From Morella rubra (lineage: Eukaryota; Streptophyta; Magnoliopsida; Fagales; Myricaceae), in NCBI GenBank assembly GCA_003952965.2, contig RXIC02000043.1, forward strand, positions 1 through 64,000: a DNA stretch of 64,000 nt, read 5' to 3'. Numbering within the stretch: position 1 is the first letter of the stretch; every line of letters begins with the position of its first letter. Shown here in pieces: positions 46,606-57,196 of this stretch. The position numbers and the translations under genes are program-made. The notes under the pieces are model-generated. The model saw only the letters and a list, made by a program, of their open reading frames with translations. It ran no database searches and was not told the origin of the DNA.

Positions 46606-47942
46606 TAGATCTCAAAATAATTTTTTATATTTGTGTTTTTTTAGAAATAGTATAGATTCTCTTGGTATTGGTGAAAAGTGTATTAAAAGTTGTTGGAATT
46701 TATAAAAAGTTATTAGGATTGGTGACAATATATTAAAATTGATGAAAACGTAAGTCTAAGAAGTGTTTGAAAACGCTTTGAAACACTATCTAAACATAGC
46801 CATTAGCTTTGAGAGAGAAAAAAAAAAAAAAAGAGTAGAATTTGATAGGAGAGAGAGGATTTTTGAAATTTTTTTATTTTATTTTTTAAACTTTCGGATT
46901 TAAAGGGTGCGATTGCACATCTAACCAAATTAAATATTTAAGGAATGTTGTAAAAATTAAAAAAAATTAAAGTTTTATATTTACTTTTGTGACAAAGTAG
47001 TGAATAAAGTAGAATTTTATAGGAATTTATGTAAAAGTGAGAAAAGAGAAGTAGAATTTTATTGGAGTTGATGTAAAGATAAAGAAAGAGATAGTTTTAA
47101 TGAATTTTTTTATATTTATTATAATAAAATAAATAATTTGATGAAAGAGAGAAATATTATTTGAAGTTATTTTATTTGATAAAAATTTTGATTTAGTTGT
47201 GTTTGCGAACAAAAATTTTGAAATAGAAAAATTTTATGATAATTGTGTTTTGCAAATGCGTTTTTTATAAGGCGAAATTAATTTACAACTCCATATATAT
47301 TCGAAAGGCGAAATTGTCAAATGGTCAAGCTCAAAACTAGAGAGAGAGAGAGAGGCTGAAAAATGAAATGAGGCTCAGGGGCTTCTAGTGCAAAATGTTT
47401 GGAGAGTGAGACGATGCCAAACCTTTAAAAAAAACAAAAACATTTTAAAAAAATTTCACTGTTATAGGGTCGGTTCGGTCTCAATGGGCCGAACCCTGAA
47501 ACCGAAGGCCAGTGTTGAGCGCTCGACTGGGGAGTGTCCTCCCTTAGAATTCCCTGCGGCCATCGAAGAGGAAAAAAGAAAAAAAGATTCATTTGCACAA
47601 TTACACAAACAGATGGCGTGGAAGAAAATAGAGTCCCGTATAATACAGATCAAAACAAAATAGACTCTGTAGAATACCTTGCGAGTGAGGAGAAAAAGCA
47701 GAAGGTGGTGCTGCGGAGGAAGTAGCGGATGATTTGAGGGAGAGGCAGGGCAACATTTGGTTCTCTTTTACATGGGGAAAAGGAGTTTCCCAATGAAATC
47801 TAGTGAAAATGTCCAATTCATCATGAACATCGTTAGCAATATACAGGTAGCCGAATTTGGTTGTATAGTCTTTTCGAAATTTGTCATGGTTTTGGACTCG
47901 CCAGGTGTGACCAAGTTGGACCAGGTCATTCAGTCCGATACA
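46606..47942. other. AT-rich DNA left of the hAT element, no firm gene
   Basis: A minus-strand frame at 47,601-47,999 includes HTWRVQNHDKFRKDYTTKFG, protein-like in places, but it runs into the transposon end and I recognise no family. The AT-rich block 46,900-47,230 resembles the MITE-core sequences. No gene call. Confidence 0.4.
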
Positions 47943-49059
47943 TATATAAGTAGGGGTGAATAGCGGACTAGTCCGAAGCGGAATTTGACATTCCGACATC
48001 CAATCCGCTAACTAGCGGATGACTAAAATAGAGTCCGCTTCTGCTTCCGACTCTTAACGGACTTAATGGAAACGGATAGCGGAATTCCGACAATTTTTGG
48101 GCCATATTTTTTTGCCCATTTAAGCTTTTTTTTTTTTTTTTTTACAAAAAGTAAAGATCTTATTCATTCATCACAATTCACAAATAACATATAAAAAAAT
48201 TAAAATATACAACCCGAACTTCATATGAACATTTCTCAATTTATTACAAAAATCTCAATTATATAAATGAACACAATAAGTATACAAATAAAAATTAAGA
48301 ATTTACATTTGCACCACATCAACTCATCAAGACACAAAATGATTAGAGTTGAATTTTGGAGTAAAATGTTGGCTATCCCTTTAAAATTCAAACTAAGACA
48401 ACCATATCATATTATGATCATATTAGTTTTTATGGCCATTTTATTTAGCCCATAATATTTAAAAACCAACAACTCATTGTTGATCTTTTTGAAAACCGAA
48501 AACAACATCCTAGTAACCTATTTTAAAAATCGAAAATCCTAAAACATGCAATTGACTAATAAGTGTAAAAATAAATCTAAAAACATGTACTTCACAAAAT
48601 CCATATTCAATAAATCCTAAAACAACATGCAAATAACAAAATTCAGATTCAATAAATCTCAAAACAAGTCTACAACATGCAATTCACAAAATTCATAATC
48701 ACAGATTCACAACGTCACCTAGTAAGTAGTAAACTAGACACCATCACAATTCCTAAATAGCTAAAGAAATATTATGGGCTTAATAATATTTATGGTCAAG
48801 ACTTGATGAAAACAATAACTGAAAAAAAATAGTGTATGCTGACATAACTCGAAATAGAAGAATATTACAATACGAACTTAGAAGTTAGAACTTAAAAGTA
48901 TCAACTCAAGTAAGAAATGAAGAACATAACCAAACGTTAATGAATCACGAATCCACGATCGATGCAGCATTAGAAATTATCTCTGCAAAAAAGCAAATTT
49001 ATTAACACGGAGCTCATAAAAAATTTAATTAAATGAAAGTAGAAATGTAAAATTTTGTA

Positions 49060-49440
49060 TATACCTATGTCTATCATATAACTGGCAGGATCTTCCGTCC
49101 CATCAGTAACTTCAGATTTCGTATCCTCATCATCATCAGCAGAATATATTATCTTGGATGTCAACCAATTTTGAGCACAAATGAGTCCCTCTACCGTTTT
49201 TGGTGCCAACAAACTTCGGAAAGAATTTAATACCCGACCCCCCGTGCTGAAGACAGACTCTGAAGGCACTGTAGTAATAGGGATGGCAAGAACATCTCGA
49301 GAAATTCATGCAAGAATGGGAAATTTTGGTGCATTCACTCTCCACCAATTGAGGATATCAAAATTAGGATTTTTAGGTTCAACATCCTCCATTAAATATC
49401 TCTCCACTTCAGACTCGCTATTGGAGTTTGATGATCCATC
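49060..49440 (-). pseudogene. hAT transposase C-terminal (hATC dimerisation) relic
   Basis: The minus-strand translation reads ...VERYLMEDVEPKNPNFDILN, WWRVNAPKFPILA, stop, [48 protein letters not shown]. The SRDVLAIP...SE..FSTGGRV block is the hallmark hATC signature of plant Ac/DAYSLEEPER-like transposases. An in-frame TGA (about 49,305) sits where relatives usually have Trp or another residue. The upstream catalytic part is not recognisable. Confidence 0.9.
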
Positions 49441-50191
49441 TGAAAGAAAGGCACAATGCAAAACCCTAAGACAACTCATTCTACCAACTTAACCTAAATT
49501 TAAGACAGTAGAAAATGAACAAGATGCTTTTGGTTATCCAGCCAAACATGTTATAAGAGAATTTCTAATTAATCCTGCAACAACATTAAACAATTAACCT
49601 ATGATATATATTAAACAACATTGACTTATCAGTTTGTTGATATATAATTATATTAATCTTATTTGAGAATTTTAATAAGACATTATACTGTGCTAACAGA
49701 CATGAAACATGCATCATCACTTATAATTTTACACTAATAGACATGAAACATGCATCATCACTTATAATAGGAATTTTAATAGGACATTTAACAGAAAGAG
49801 TTCCCTTAACCCCGATACATGCATCAATTCCACTTGATAGAATCCACATCTACAGAGGTTTACACATCACTTTAATTTGTAAACCTGTGAATGATAGTGA
49901 CATTTATATTAACAGATTTTCTTTTGGAACTTTATTCGAACATATAACGTGCATGCTAAAAACAACAATTGCTACAAACAGCAAGATATCTTAATCTCTA
50001 TAATAAAAGCACCCTAAATTATTAGCTAAATAAACAACAACGCAAATGCAGTTCGTAATAGAGAAGACAGAGACCAAATCAGTTCTTTTGGACGATTTAT
50101 ATCCACGCCCACGTGTAGCAGAGAAGACAAAGACCAAATCAGCAAACAACAACATGATCAATCCAGCCCAAATGTAGCAGGGAAGACAGAG

Positions 50192-50241
<50 letters not shown>
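50192..50241 (+). repeat. (GA)n microsatellite inside the hAT element
   Basis: About 23 GA units in the non-coding right part of the transposon. Confidence 0.9.
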
Positions 50242-50243
<2 letters not shown>

Positions 50244-50484
50244 ACAGAAACTAAAGAATTACAAAGATGTTCGAAATGTGTTCGTTGTGTCGCCGGAGAA
50301 GTCGAAGCTCAGCTGTAAGAGGAGAGAGAGTACATCTTCAAAGTGATCGAATAGAGAAAGAGAGAGCTGAGGGACATAGGGATTGAAGGAGAGCGAGAGT
50401 GAAGGCTTTTCGCGAAGGAGAAGGGGGGAGGGGAACAGCCAATAAGGGAGTGGGGACTTAAGGTTTTTTCATTTTTGCGTTTTC

Positions 50485-50584
50485 ACCGTGGATCAAAACG
50501 ACACATTTTGATCCACGGTAAAATATTTTTTTTAAAACAAAAAATAACTAAACGACGTCGTTCTATTTAAAATAGAACGACGTC
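50485..50584. repeat. Two tandem hairpins near the hAT right end
   Basis: 50,485-50,519 has 14-bp arms (ACCGTGGATCAAAA) around CGACACA. 50,554-50,584 has 15-bp arms (GACGTCGTTCTATTT) around a single A. Both are perfect. A comparable pair of hairpins lies at 13,034-13,104 in the palindrome spacer. Confidence 0.9.
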
Positions 50585-50797
50585 ATTTTAATATTTAGTT
50601 TAAAAAAAAAATAACGGAACCGGTTTTCTACTAAACCGGCGGAAACCTTCGCTTCCGGTTTCGCTTCAGGGAAAACTCCAAATCCACCTCCGGTTCCGAT
50701 TCCTGGAAGTGCCGGACCTCATCTTTTCGGAACCGTGACGGAAACGGAGCCGGAGCTCCGCCGAAAGCCGGACCGGACTTACAACCCTATATATAAG

Positions 50798-53657
50798 GTT
50801 GCAGTAGATTTCATCTTAAAAAAAAAAAAAAAAACAAACCAACTGAAGGTTGAATTGATAACTGTCAAATATAATGTAGAAATTTAGAAGCCTTAAATCC
50901 CAATTTTTTTTTTACCTCAGAATGATCAAATCCCAGAGAACTCAAACATGATAACCTTTTGTTAGGGTACAGATATATTAATATATGTTTGCAGATGAGC
51001 TCCCCTTCTTTTGGGTATGGCCCTGCCCCCTCCCTAGAAACCGAACGCTTCAAAAGAGAGAGCCTTCGGATTGCATAAAATAACCACGCAGTATGTTTCT
51101 TTCATCTATGGACTATGGAGCCTGGCAGGGTAATCTAGGCCTTCTTACTATAGACTCGCCACTAGATGTATTGGGAGGCTCACAACCCAGGACAGCTGAA
51201 AGGGGTAGGCAATCCACCCCCTAATTAGGAAAATCTCCTGTTATAAAGGTCCTATATTTTGTAAACTTAAAAATTTTAAATTATGAAGGCCTTATATTAT
51301 AGCAAAATTAAAATTAATGAAAAAAAAAAGTTTAAAATTTTTCAGATAAAACTTAATTAAAAGCCTATAAAATAGGAATATTTAAAAATTATAAATAAAT
51401 AACACATATTAGAAACTTGCACTATCAAATAAGAAAAATGTCTCAATCTTAAAATTTTTTTAAAAGTTTTAAAAGAAGTTAAAGTTAGTACTTCACTTGA
51501 AATAATTAATCTAGTAAAAAAACTAGATTGTTTTTCAAATTTTTTATTGCATATAGAATATTATTTATCATTATTGTTGCAGTTGCATAAAATAAGTTTT
51601 TCAAAATTAGGTATATGTTTGGTGAGGAAAAATTTTTCTACTTGCTAAGAAAAATTTTTACTACAAAATCTCAAAATTTTCATACAAATTCCAACACCTT
51701 TTCACACCAACTTCAGAAAAATTATAAAAAAATTATTTATGAACAATTTTATCTAAGGAAACTAATTTATTGGGTAAACTTGAATACAAAAGTTTAATTA
51801 GTAATTTTGCATCTAAAAAGGCAATAAGCAAATTTATGATTTAATTTTAATTGAAATTGAAATTTTTTATTTTTTATATTAAAAGGCCTCATTTTTATTT
51901 TTATGACTTGTCTAAGTCCCCAAAACGTTGAGGCCCTGTCATAACCCATGCATGTTTATTAATCTTGTGAAGCTTTCAGTTTCTTTTGTAGGAGTTTTCC
52001 GTTCCGCGGTCTGAAGTTAGTCTGCGGTTTCTTACCTTCTCTTCGTCCTGCCGGACATCATGCCAAAAAATTGATTTGGATTTATTAACAAAACCGAAAT
52101 GAAGCAAGCAAAATCGTCTCGGATACGCTGCGTTACTGCATACGGACATTGCCATAAGCCCATAATTAGTAATAGACAGAGACACAAAATATATGTACTT
52201 CACGTGTTCGATCGAGGGAGTAATTAATGGTACACTCCATATTGGGGTGTTTGTTTGTCAAAATTTTGAGGAATATTCTCGAAATTTTGAGAATCTTTAC
52301 TTTATTGAGATTTATTGGGATTTGTGAAAGGTGAAATGTGTACGTGTAAAAGTTAAAAATTTTGGAATGTGTTTGTTTTATTGAAAATTTTCATGCCCCA
52401 AAATATTGGGAAAACAAACGGTACCATTATATATCGGCCAAGGCCAGACGACAAATGAAGAGTAACAAAATTAAGAAAATTTGTTGTGCTCTTTTTTTTT
52501 GGATAAAAAAAAAAAAAAATTGTTGCTCCTAACCTTTGTGCCCTGGGCTCAAAGGGACGAAGTTGAATACTATCTCGACAGGCTCTTTCCAAAGACGTTT
52601 AGATGGACGCTAATTGAGTATGTTGTAAAGACATTAGTAGAGATAATGCAAAGTAGATATAAACAAGAAAAAATTTGAAAATAGTAAAAGATGAGAAAAC
52701 ACTCATATTCTTTATTTTTAAAATAAATATATTTTTAACTTTGAAGAACTTTTTACTATTCAAAATTTAGAGTTTGAAGAAAAATTCTAAATTTTTTAAG
52801 ACTTCAGTTGAATCTAGAATTTTTTTAGTCCTATTATATGTGTTTTTAAAATCCCTCCAAACTAAAAATGATAGGTTATTGTTAAATATTCAAGGTCAAA
52901 ATTTGAATTTCAAATTTTTAAGAGGTTAAAAAATTGGATTGGGGGGAAATTTTTTGAAAATTGTAACAGGTCAAAAATATATTTTGTCAAAAATTGGCAT
53001 ACAGGCAAGGAGGAGGGAGAACTTTTCAAAATCTCTGGGGGACAGTGGCCCCCTGCCCCCCTCCCACCGCCCGTCTCCATCCCATTCCTACATTTTAGAC
53101 CTATAAAATTAAGTTAACCAAGAGGTTGGACCTGTAGATTTTTGTCGTACCGGATTTGCCCTTATTTTTTAGGTTCGACCGTATGACCTGGGTGAAGAAA
53201 AAATAAAGGGCATGGGCGCACGCAGGCCAGAACACCGTAAATTTCAAACACTTAAACAAGCCTATTGTCTAAGTATATAAACTCAAGAATTTTCTGAGGG
53301 ACAGTATGATTCATAATTGATTCAGTATAGTATTCCGTAGGTTATTTTAGTAGTCTGTAGCGAGATCGAGGGAGATCAGTATTTTCGATAAATGTGTGTT
53401 TTTTTCCCCTTTTTTTTTAACAGCTCTGTATCTCTCTCTGTTTACACATGATCCATCTGTGTCTGAAACACAAAGGGCGCCAGACGTAAGCATGAATACA
53501 GCACGCAGACACATTTCTCGGAGAAAAAGCAAAAGAAAACGGACAGGGCTCATTCGGAACAGCGATGAAACTGCCGATCGGCGTGGCGTTCTGGGTATGT
53601 TTACTTTTCCGTGCAGTGCGCGGCCAGTACTGAAAATGAAAACCCAATTATATATAT
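50798..53657. other. Intergenic DNA with a split segmental duplicate
   Basis: 51,085-51,200 and 51,945-52,080 match parts of 63,705-64,000. The intervening 51,200-51,945 is AT-rich, with a MITE-like core at about 51,605-51,760. About 52,240-52,425 has inverted ends TGGGGTGTTTGTTTG / AAACAAACGGTACC, another MITE candidate. A GC-rich C-run lies at 53,045-53,080. No gene. Confidence 0.5.
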
Positions 53658-53756
53658 TATAAGCATAATTGCATCCAGGGCCCATGAGGTATCACAATGT
53701 TACAAATAAGATCCTGAAGTAACGTTTTCAACAAATAGACTCTTAAAGTCGAGTTC

Positions 53757-54115
53757 CCATAAAAAAAAAAAAAAAAAAAACTCATTCGTCCACTTCTCGT
53801 CCAACTCGTAAATGGTAATTTCTGACTAGGATTTAAAATCCACGTGAGAACCAATCAATGAGTGCCACCTATCCACTTAAAAATTTCCAGCCACGTGTGC
53901 GCCACCTGTCTGCCACACCATGCCTGCTAAAAAAAAAAAAAAAAAACTCTTAACTGGGACAATGCAGTTTGAAGCCATACCCAACCCATCTTCTACCCAT
54001 CACACAAAGAAACCCACGATTCTTCCCCAGATCAATTATTCCCAAAGTCTCAACAGAGAACCCAAATGTTTGCTCTTATTTACGCCTTCACCAACTTCTT
54101 GCTTCCATCCTTCCT
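53757..54115. repeat. Inverted arm B of the composite element
   Basis: Pairs with 54,638-54,955 at roughly 75-80 percent. Shared words include ATGAGTGCCACCTATCCACT, TTAACTGGGA and CTCAACAGAGAACCCA (complement TGGGTTCTCTGTTGAGAG). The small ORFs it gives on both strands are mirror artefacts. Confidence 0.85.
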
Positions 54116-54376
54116 CGCTTATAGATAGCTTTGCAAAACATTGTGCTCATTTACTCTTAATTTTTAGATATGAAACTTAAGCAGGATTTCTCTGCCTTTT
54201 TGTCATCAAAATCGAACAAATCCATCATGGCCAGAGGGAGAGAGAGGCAAAAGCGATGGTGGGAACTGAGAGTGTTTTATGGCATTGGTTTTCAAGGTGG
54301 GACAAAATTAATGCAGACAAATAAACCTGAGTGACAAACACCAAAGAGAAAACGCATTTATTACAGTGGTGGATTA

Positions 54377-54655
54377 TTACGAAGAAGATTTGGAAAATTT
54401 GTCTCTTGTTACCAACTGTACGCCGGAACCTTCTTCAAAAGCTCCAAGCCAAAGGCCTATGACGTTGGAGACAATGTCCACCATTCTAAGCTGAGTCTCT
54501 CCTCCAAAGAATATCTTTTCCTTTAGCTCATTCACCAAAAGCTGAAGAAGTTCAGTTGCTTCCTCCATAGCTGTCGCACGCTCTTTCTCTTCGCCCCAGC
54601 AAGCCTTCCTCATTGCTTCCTCGAATTTTTCTTGGTCCAATAGATGAAGGCGCAA
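54377..54655 (-). pseudogene. Tau-class glutathione S-transferase fragment (captured)
   Basis: The minus-strand frame of 92 codons contains EEAMRKACWGEEKERATAME, ELLQLLVNELKEKIFFGGET and MVDIVSNVIGLWLGAFEEGS, the C-terminal alpha-helical domain of plant GSTU proteins (roughly residues 115-205 of about 220). The glutathione-binding N-terminal domain is absent. Relatives read FFGGETIGMVDI; here there are extra residues (GGETQLRMVDI). The ends are bounded by inverted arms B and B', and there is no start of its own, so this is a transduplicated exon piece. Confidence 0.85.
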
Positions 54656-54955
54656 ATGAGAGCAAGCATCTGGGTTCTCTGTTGAGAGTTTGGGAAGAAT
54701 CGGTTTGGGGAAGAATTAGGGGTCTCTTTGTGCGATATGTAGAAAATGGGTTGGGTATGGCTCCAAATGGCGTCATCCCAGTTAAGAATTTTTTTTTTGC
54801 GGGCATGATGAGGTGGTAGACAAGTGGCGCACGTGTGGCTGAGCATTTTTAAGTGGATAGGTGGCACTCATTGTTTGGTTCTGACATAGATTTTAAATCC
54901 TAGTCAACAATTGTCGTTTATGGGTTAGACGAGAAATGGACGGAAGAGCTTCTTT
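54638..54955. repeat. Inverted arm B' of the composite element
   Basis: Reverse complement partner of 53,757-54,115, directly abutting arm C. Confidence 0.85.
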
Positions 54956-55140
54956 TTTATGGAACGGAAATTGGTATTTTAATCCCTAATTTTGCCCCTT
55001 TTAGCGGTTTGGCCTTAAAAAATAAATCCTAACAAAATAATCCCCAAACTATCAGTTTTTGATAGAACCATCCTTCCGTCAAGGTTTCGTGCGCTTGTTT
55101 AACGGCGGAGCATTCCACTCTGGCAAATTTTTCACTTGGC
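54955..55140. repeat. Inverted arm C of the composite element
   Basis: Pairs with 56,560-56,728 in reverse complement. Shared words are GGTATTTTAATC, TAACAAAATAATC and CTGGCAAATTTTTCACT. Similarity is lower than for the B arms. Confidence 0.75.
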
Positions 55141-55929
55141 ACTGCACAAGCCAAGTCATCTTGAACCATCTCAAATCTCGAATATTCAAAGGCTAACATA
55201 TCCCAAATCACAATATTTGAATCCTAGACCGTGAAGCCATTGAAGAGCAGCTCACAAAGCGAAGGTGTAGAACCAAAGCCTACCAGAAATCAGACATCTG
55301 TAAAGAAAAAAATATAGACCCATCTCAATATAACTAATTGAGGATATAGCGTTTAAGGCTTAAAAACAGCAAAATCCAATAATTTTCTCCACTCAGTATA
55401 GCCCAGCCAATTACAGATAATATACAAGTTGGCAGAAGATTTTGATTTTAAGAGACGAAACCAAAAATAACCATAAGGTACAGACCTTCGATCCGTGTCC
55501 GTTGCTCACAAGTCATTCGCAACCAAATGGCCCTTTATTCTAAAAGAACAATTGAAAACCATACCTTCCTTTCCACCGTTTGCTTTATGACCAACTGCAT
55601 CCCCTTGAACCACATTTTCCCCGCCAAAACATGTGAAGCAATGAACCGTGAAACCCTCGAATGCAGAAACTCATACTACTCGCTTAGAATGTGGAAGAAA
55701 TCCACCGCAAAATCAAGGCACTGAAATTGCAGTAGAACTTGCTGGGTAGCTGATCATATATGACCAGAAAACAAGTAGAATACTAAAGCCAGGTGATTTT
55801 ATACAACACAACTTCAACAGTATGTACAATGTCTTCACTCTTTCGAACAAAAAGTAGAAAGAGAAAAACTCACATGCACAGCCAAGAAACTACACAAAAT
55901 TAACCCTCGAACAAAAGCTTACTCCTCGA
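55141..55929. other. Composite-element interior, no gene seen
   Basis: Lies between arm C and the SMR-like gene, downstream of the latter. No coding match; it could include the copied 3' flank of that gene. Confidence 0.4.
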
Positions 55930-56155
55930 CTAAACACAGGCTTGGCGTCTAGGAGCCATTGCAAAAATGAGCTCCATATCAGGGGGCTGGAAGTACCCAT
56001 TCTTGGGCTGATCCCTTCTTCTTCCCCGAAGAAAACGGCTTCTTCTTTACAGGTGGGGGTGGCACCAACACCACCGGTATTCGACACTCCTTGCGTCTTG
56101 GCGTTGCGCAACCAGCAGATTCATAACGAGCCTCATGATCTTCCTCCATGATCAT
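55930..56155 (-). pseudogene. SIAMESE-related (SMR) CDK-inhibitor-like gene, one-base frameshift
   Basis: SMR proteins are small plant inhibitors of cyclin-dependent kinases that promote endoreduplication. From ATG at 56,153-56,155 (or 56,147-56,149) the frame reads [45 protein letters not shown]. The TPRRKECRIP and PPPPVKKK words match SMR motifs. Then a single-base shift near 56,010-56,018, inside a lysine-rich AAG run, moves the frame; the continuation [25 protein letters not shown] ends at TAG 55,930-55,932. The size (about 74 codons) is complete for the family. It lies inside inverted arms C/C', so it is probably a captured copy. A sequencing error in the AAG run would make it an intact gene. 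Confidence 0.8.
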
Positions 56156-56559
56156 CGCCTAATTTCTCTCTACGCCCTCAGAATAAGAGAAGAGCACCCA
56201 ATACTAAAGTTGTACACTTAGAAGCTTTGCAATGGAGACCAAGGACTTGATGAACATACATGAAGAGAGGGGAAAAAGAATTTGGGATCTTGTTGGGAAA
56301 TGGACAAAGTTCTTCCATTGTCGAACGTGGTTAAGCATGGAATGGGGTTAGGATTTTACGAAAAGGACCGGTTTTCTCTTTTGTTGGTTTCCCGGGAAAG
56401 GTTTAAGGAAATGAAGGTGGAGAGGGATGGAGAGGTCTGTGGTGTGGAGAGGGTTATGGCCTATTTTGACAGAGACAGACCGAGGGATTCGTAGCAGGCG
56501 CCGCTGCCTATACCAGTGTCAGAGCTCAGAGGTGACTATCTACCCAAGGACGACGCCCA

Positions 56560-56728
56560 GTGAAAAATTTGCCAGCTTGTAACGCTCTGCCATTAGACAA
56601 TCACACAAAAGACGGTTTTGTATAGTTCGGAGATTATTTTATTAGAATTTATTTGTTAAAGATCGTACCATTAAAAAAAGAAAAAATTAAAGATTAAAAT
56701 ATCAATTTCTCTTTATGGAAACTTAACC
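56560..56728. repeat. Inverted arm C' of the composite element
   Basis: Reverse complement partner of 54,955-55,140, adjoining the right terminal repeat. Confidence 0.75.
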
Positions 56729-56989
56729 TCGAGAATTTATTTATTAAAAATATTACTTCAGAGACTTATTTATAACATTGTAATATCTCAGAAATGTTAC
56801 TTCATAGACTTATTTACAACATTATAATATCTCAGAGGCCTGGATGCAATTATGCTTATATTATATCCTCTCCATTATAAGTTCAGTACTACCTTACCAT
56901 TCTAGGGCACCCACTTCATTTCCAATATAAAGCCCAATGAGGAAAATATGATCTTCTTTAATTTCTTTCCTTTTCAGTTTCGTTTTTAA

Positions 56990-57196
56990 ATATCCCTTCG
57001 ATTTCCGCTGGGATATTTGGTGCTTTTTTGTGGGCGGAACGGCAGGCCACAGTACATGCAGGTGGCTGAGTTTGATGTTCCGAAGGGGTATGGTAGATAT
57101 GGGCCAACGGCGATTAGCAGGGTGGCTCTAGTCGGAGGTACGTGGTGTATGTTTGGGGGTAATTCGGACACAGTATTGGAGAACACTTTTCACTAG
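56990..57196 (+). other. Exon-like open stretch of unknown identity (68 codons)
   Basis: No near-upstream ATG, but the frame from 56,990 gives CGRNGRPQYMQVAEFDVPKG, YGRYGPTAISRVALVGGTWC, MFGGNSDT before TAG at 57,194-57,196. The composition is protein-like and Gly/Tyr-rich. I do not recognise the family. A pyrimidine tract plus CAG at 56,970-56,976 could be a splice acceptor. It may be a last exon or a gene fragment. Confidence 0.3.

Larger units (their letters stand above)
47951..50789 (-). mobile_element. Degenerate hAT transposon, 2.84 kb, 8-bp TSD TATATAAG
   Basis: The left end is TAGGGGTGAATAGCGG and the right end, read inverted, TAGGGTTGTAAGTCCGG, agreeing with the short TIRs of hAT elements. 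A perfect 8-bp target-site duplication TATATAAG flanks it (47,943-47,950 and 50,790-50,797). Inside are a minus-strand hAT dimerisation-domain relic, a (GA)n tract (about 50,192-50,241) and two hairpins near the right end. Subterminal CGG/CCG-rich repeats lie within 160 bp of both ends. It cannot make a full transposase, so it is immobile without help. Confidence 0.92.
53658..56860. mobile_element. Composite TIR element, 3.2 kb, with two captured gene fragments
   Basis: The outermost inverted repeats begin TATAAGCATAATTGCATCC at 53,658 and end with its complement at 56,860. Homology runs about 100 bp inward; the right end has an internal duplication of a 39-bp unit. Two further inverted pairs lie inside: B 53,757-54,115 with B' 54,638-54,955, and C 54,955-55,140 with C' 56,560-56,728. 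B/B' encloses a GST fragment and C/C' encloses an SMR-like gene. The long TIRs and gene cargo resemble Pack-MULEs, but flanking DNA is too AT-rich to define a 9-bp target duplication and no transposase is present. It may be two related elements fused at B'/C. Confidence 0.7.

Noticed and set aside
47601..47999. 132-codon minus-strand frame beside the hAT element
   Set aside because: It reads across the transposon boundary, so at least its start is not ancestral coding sequence; no family recognised.
53920..54867. Pairs of MPAKKK-like frames on opposite strands
   Set aside because: Mirror translations of inverted arms B and B' of the composite element; not proteins.
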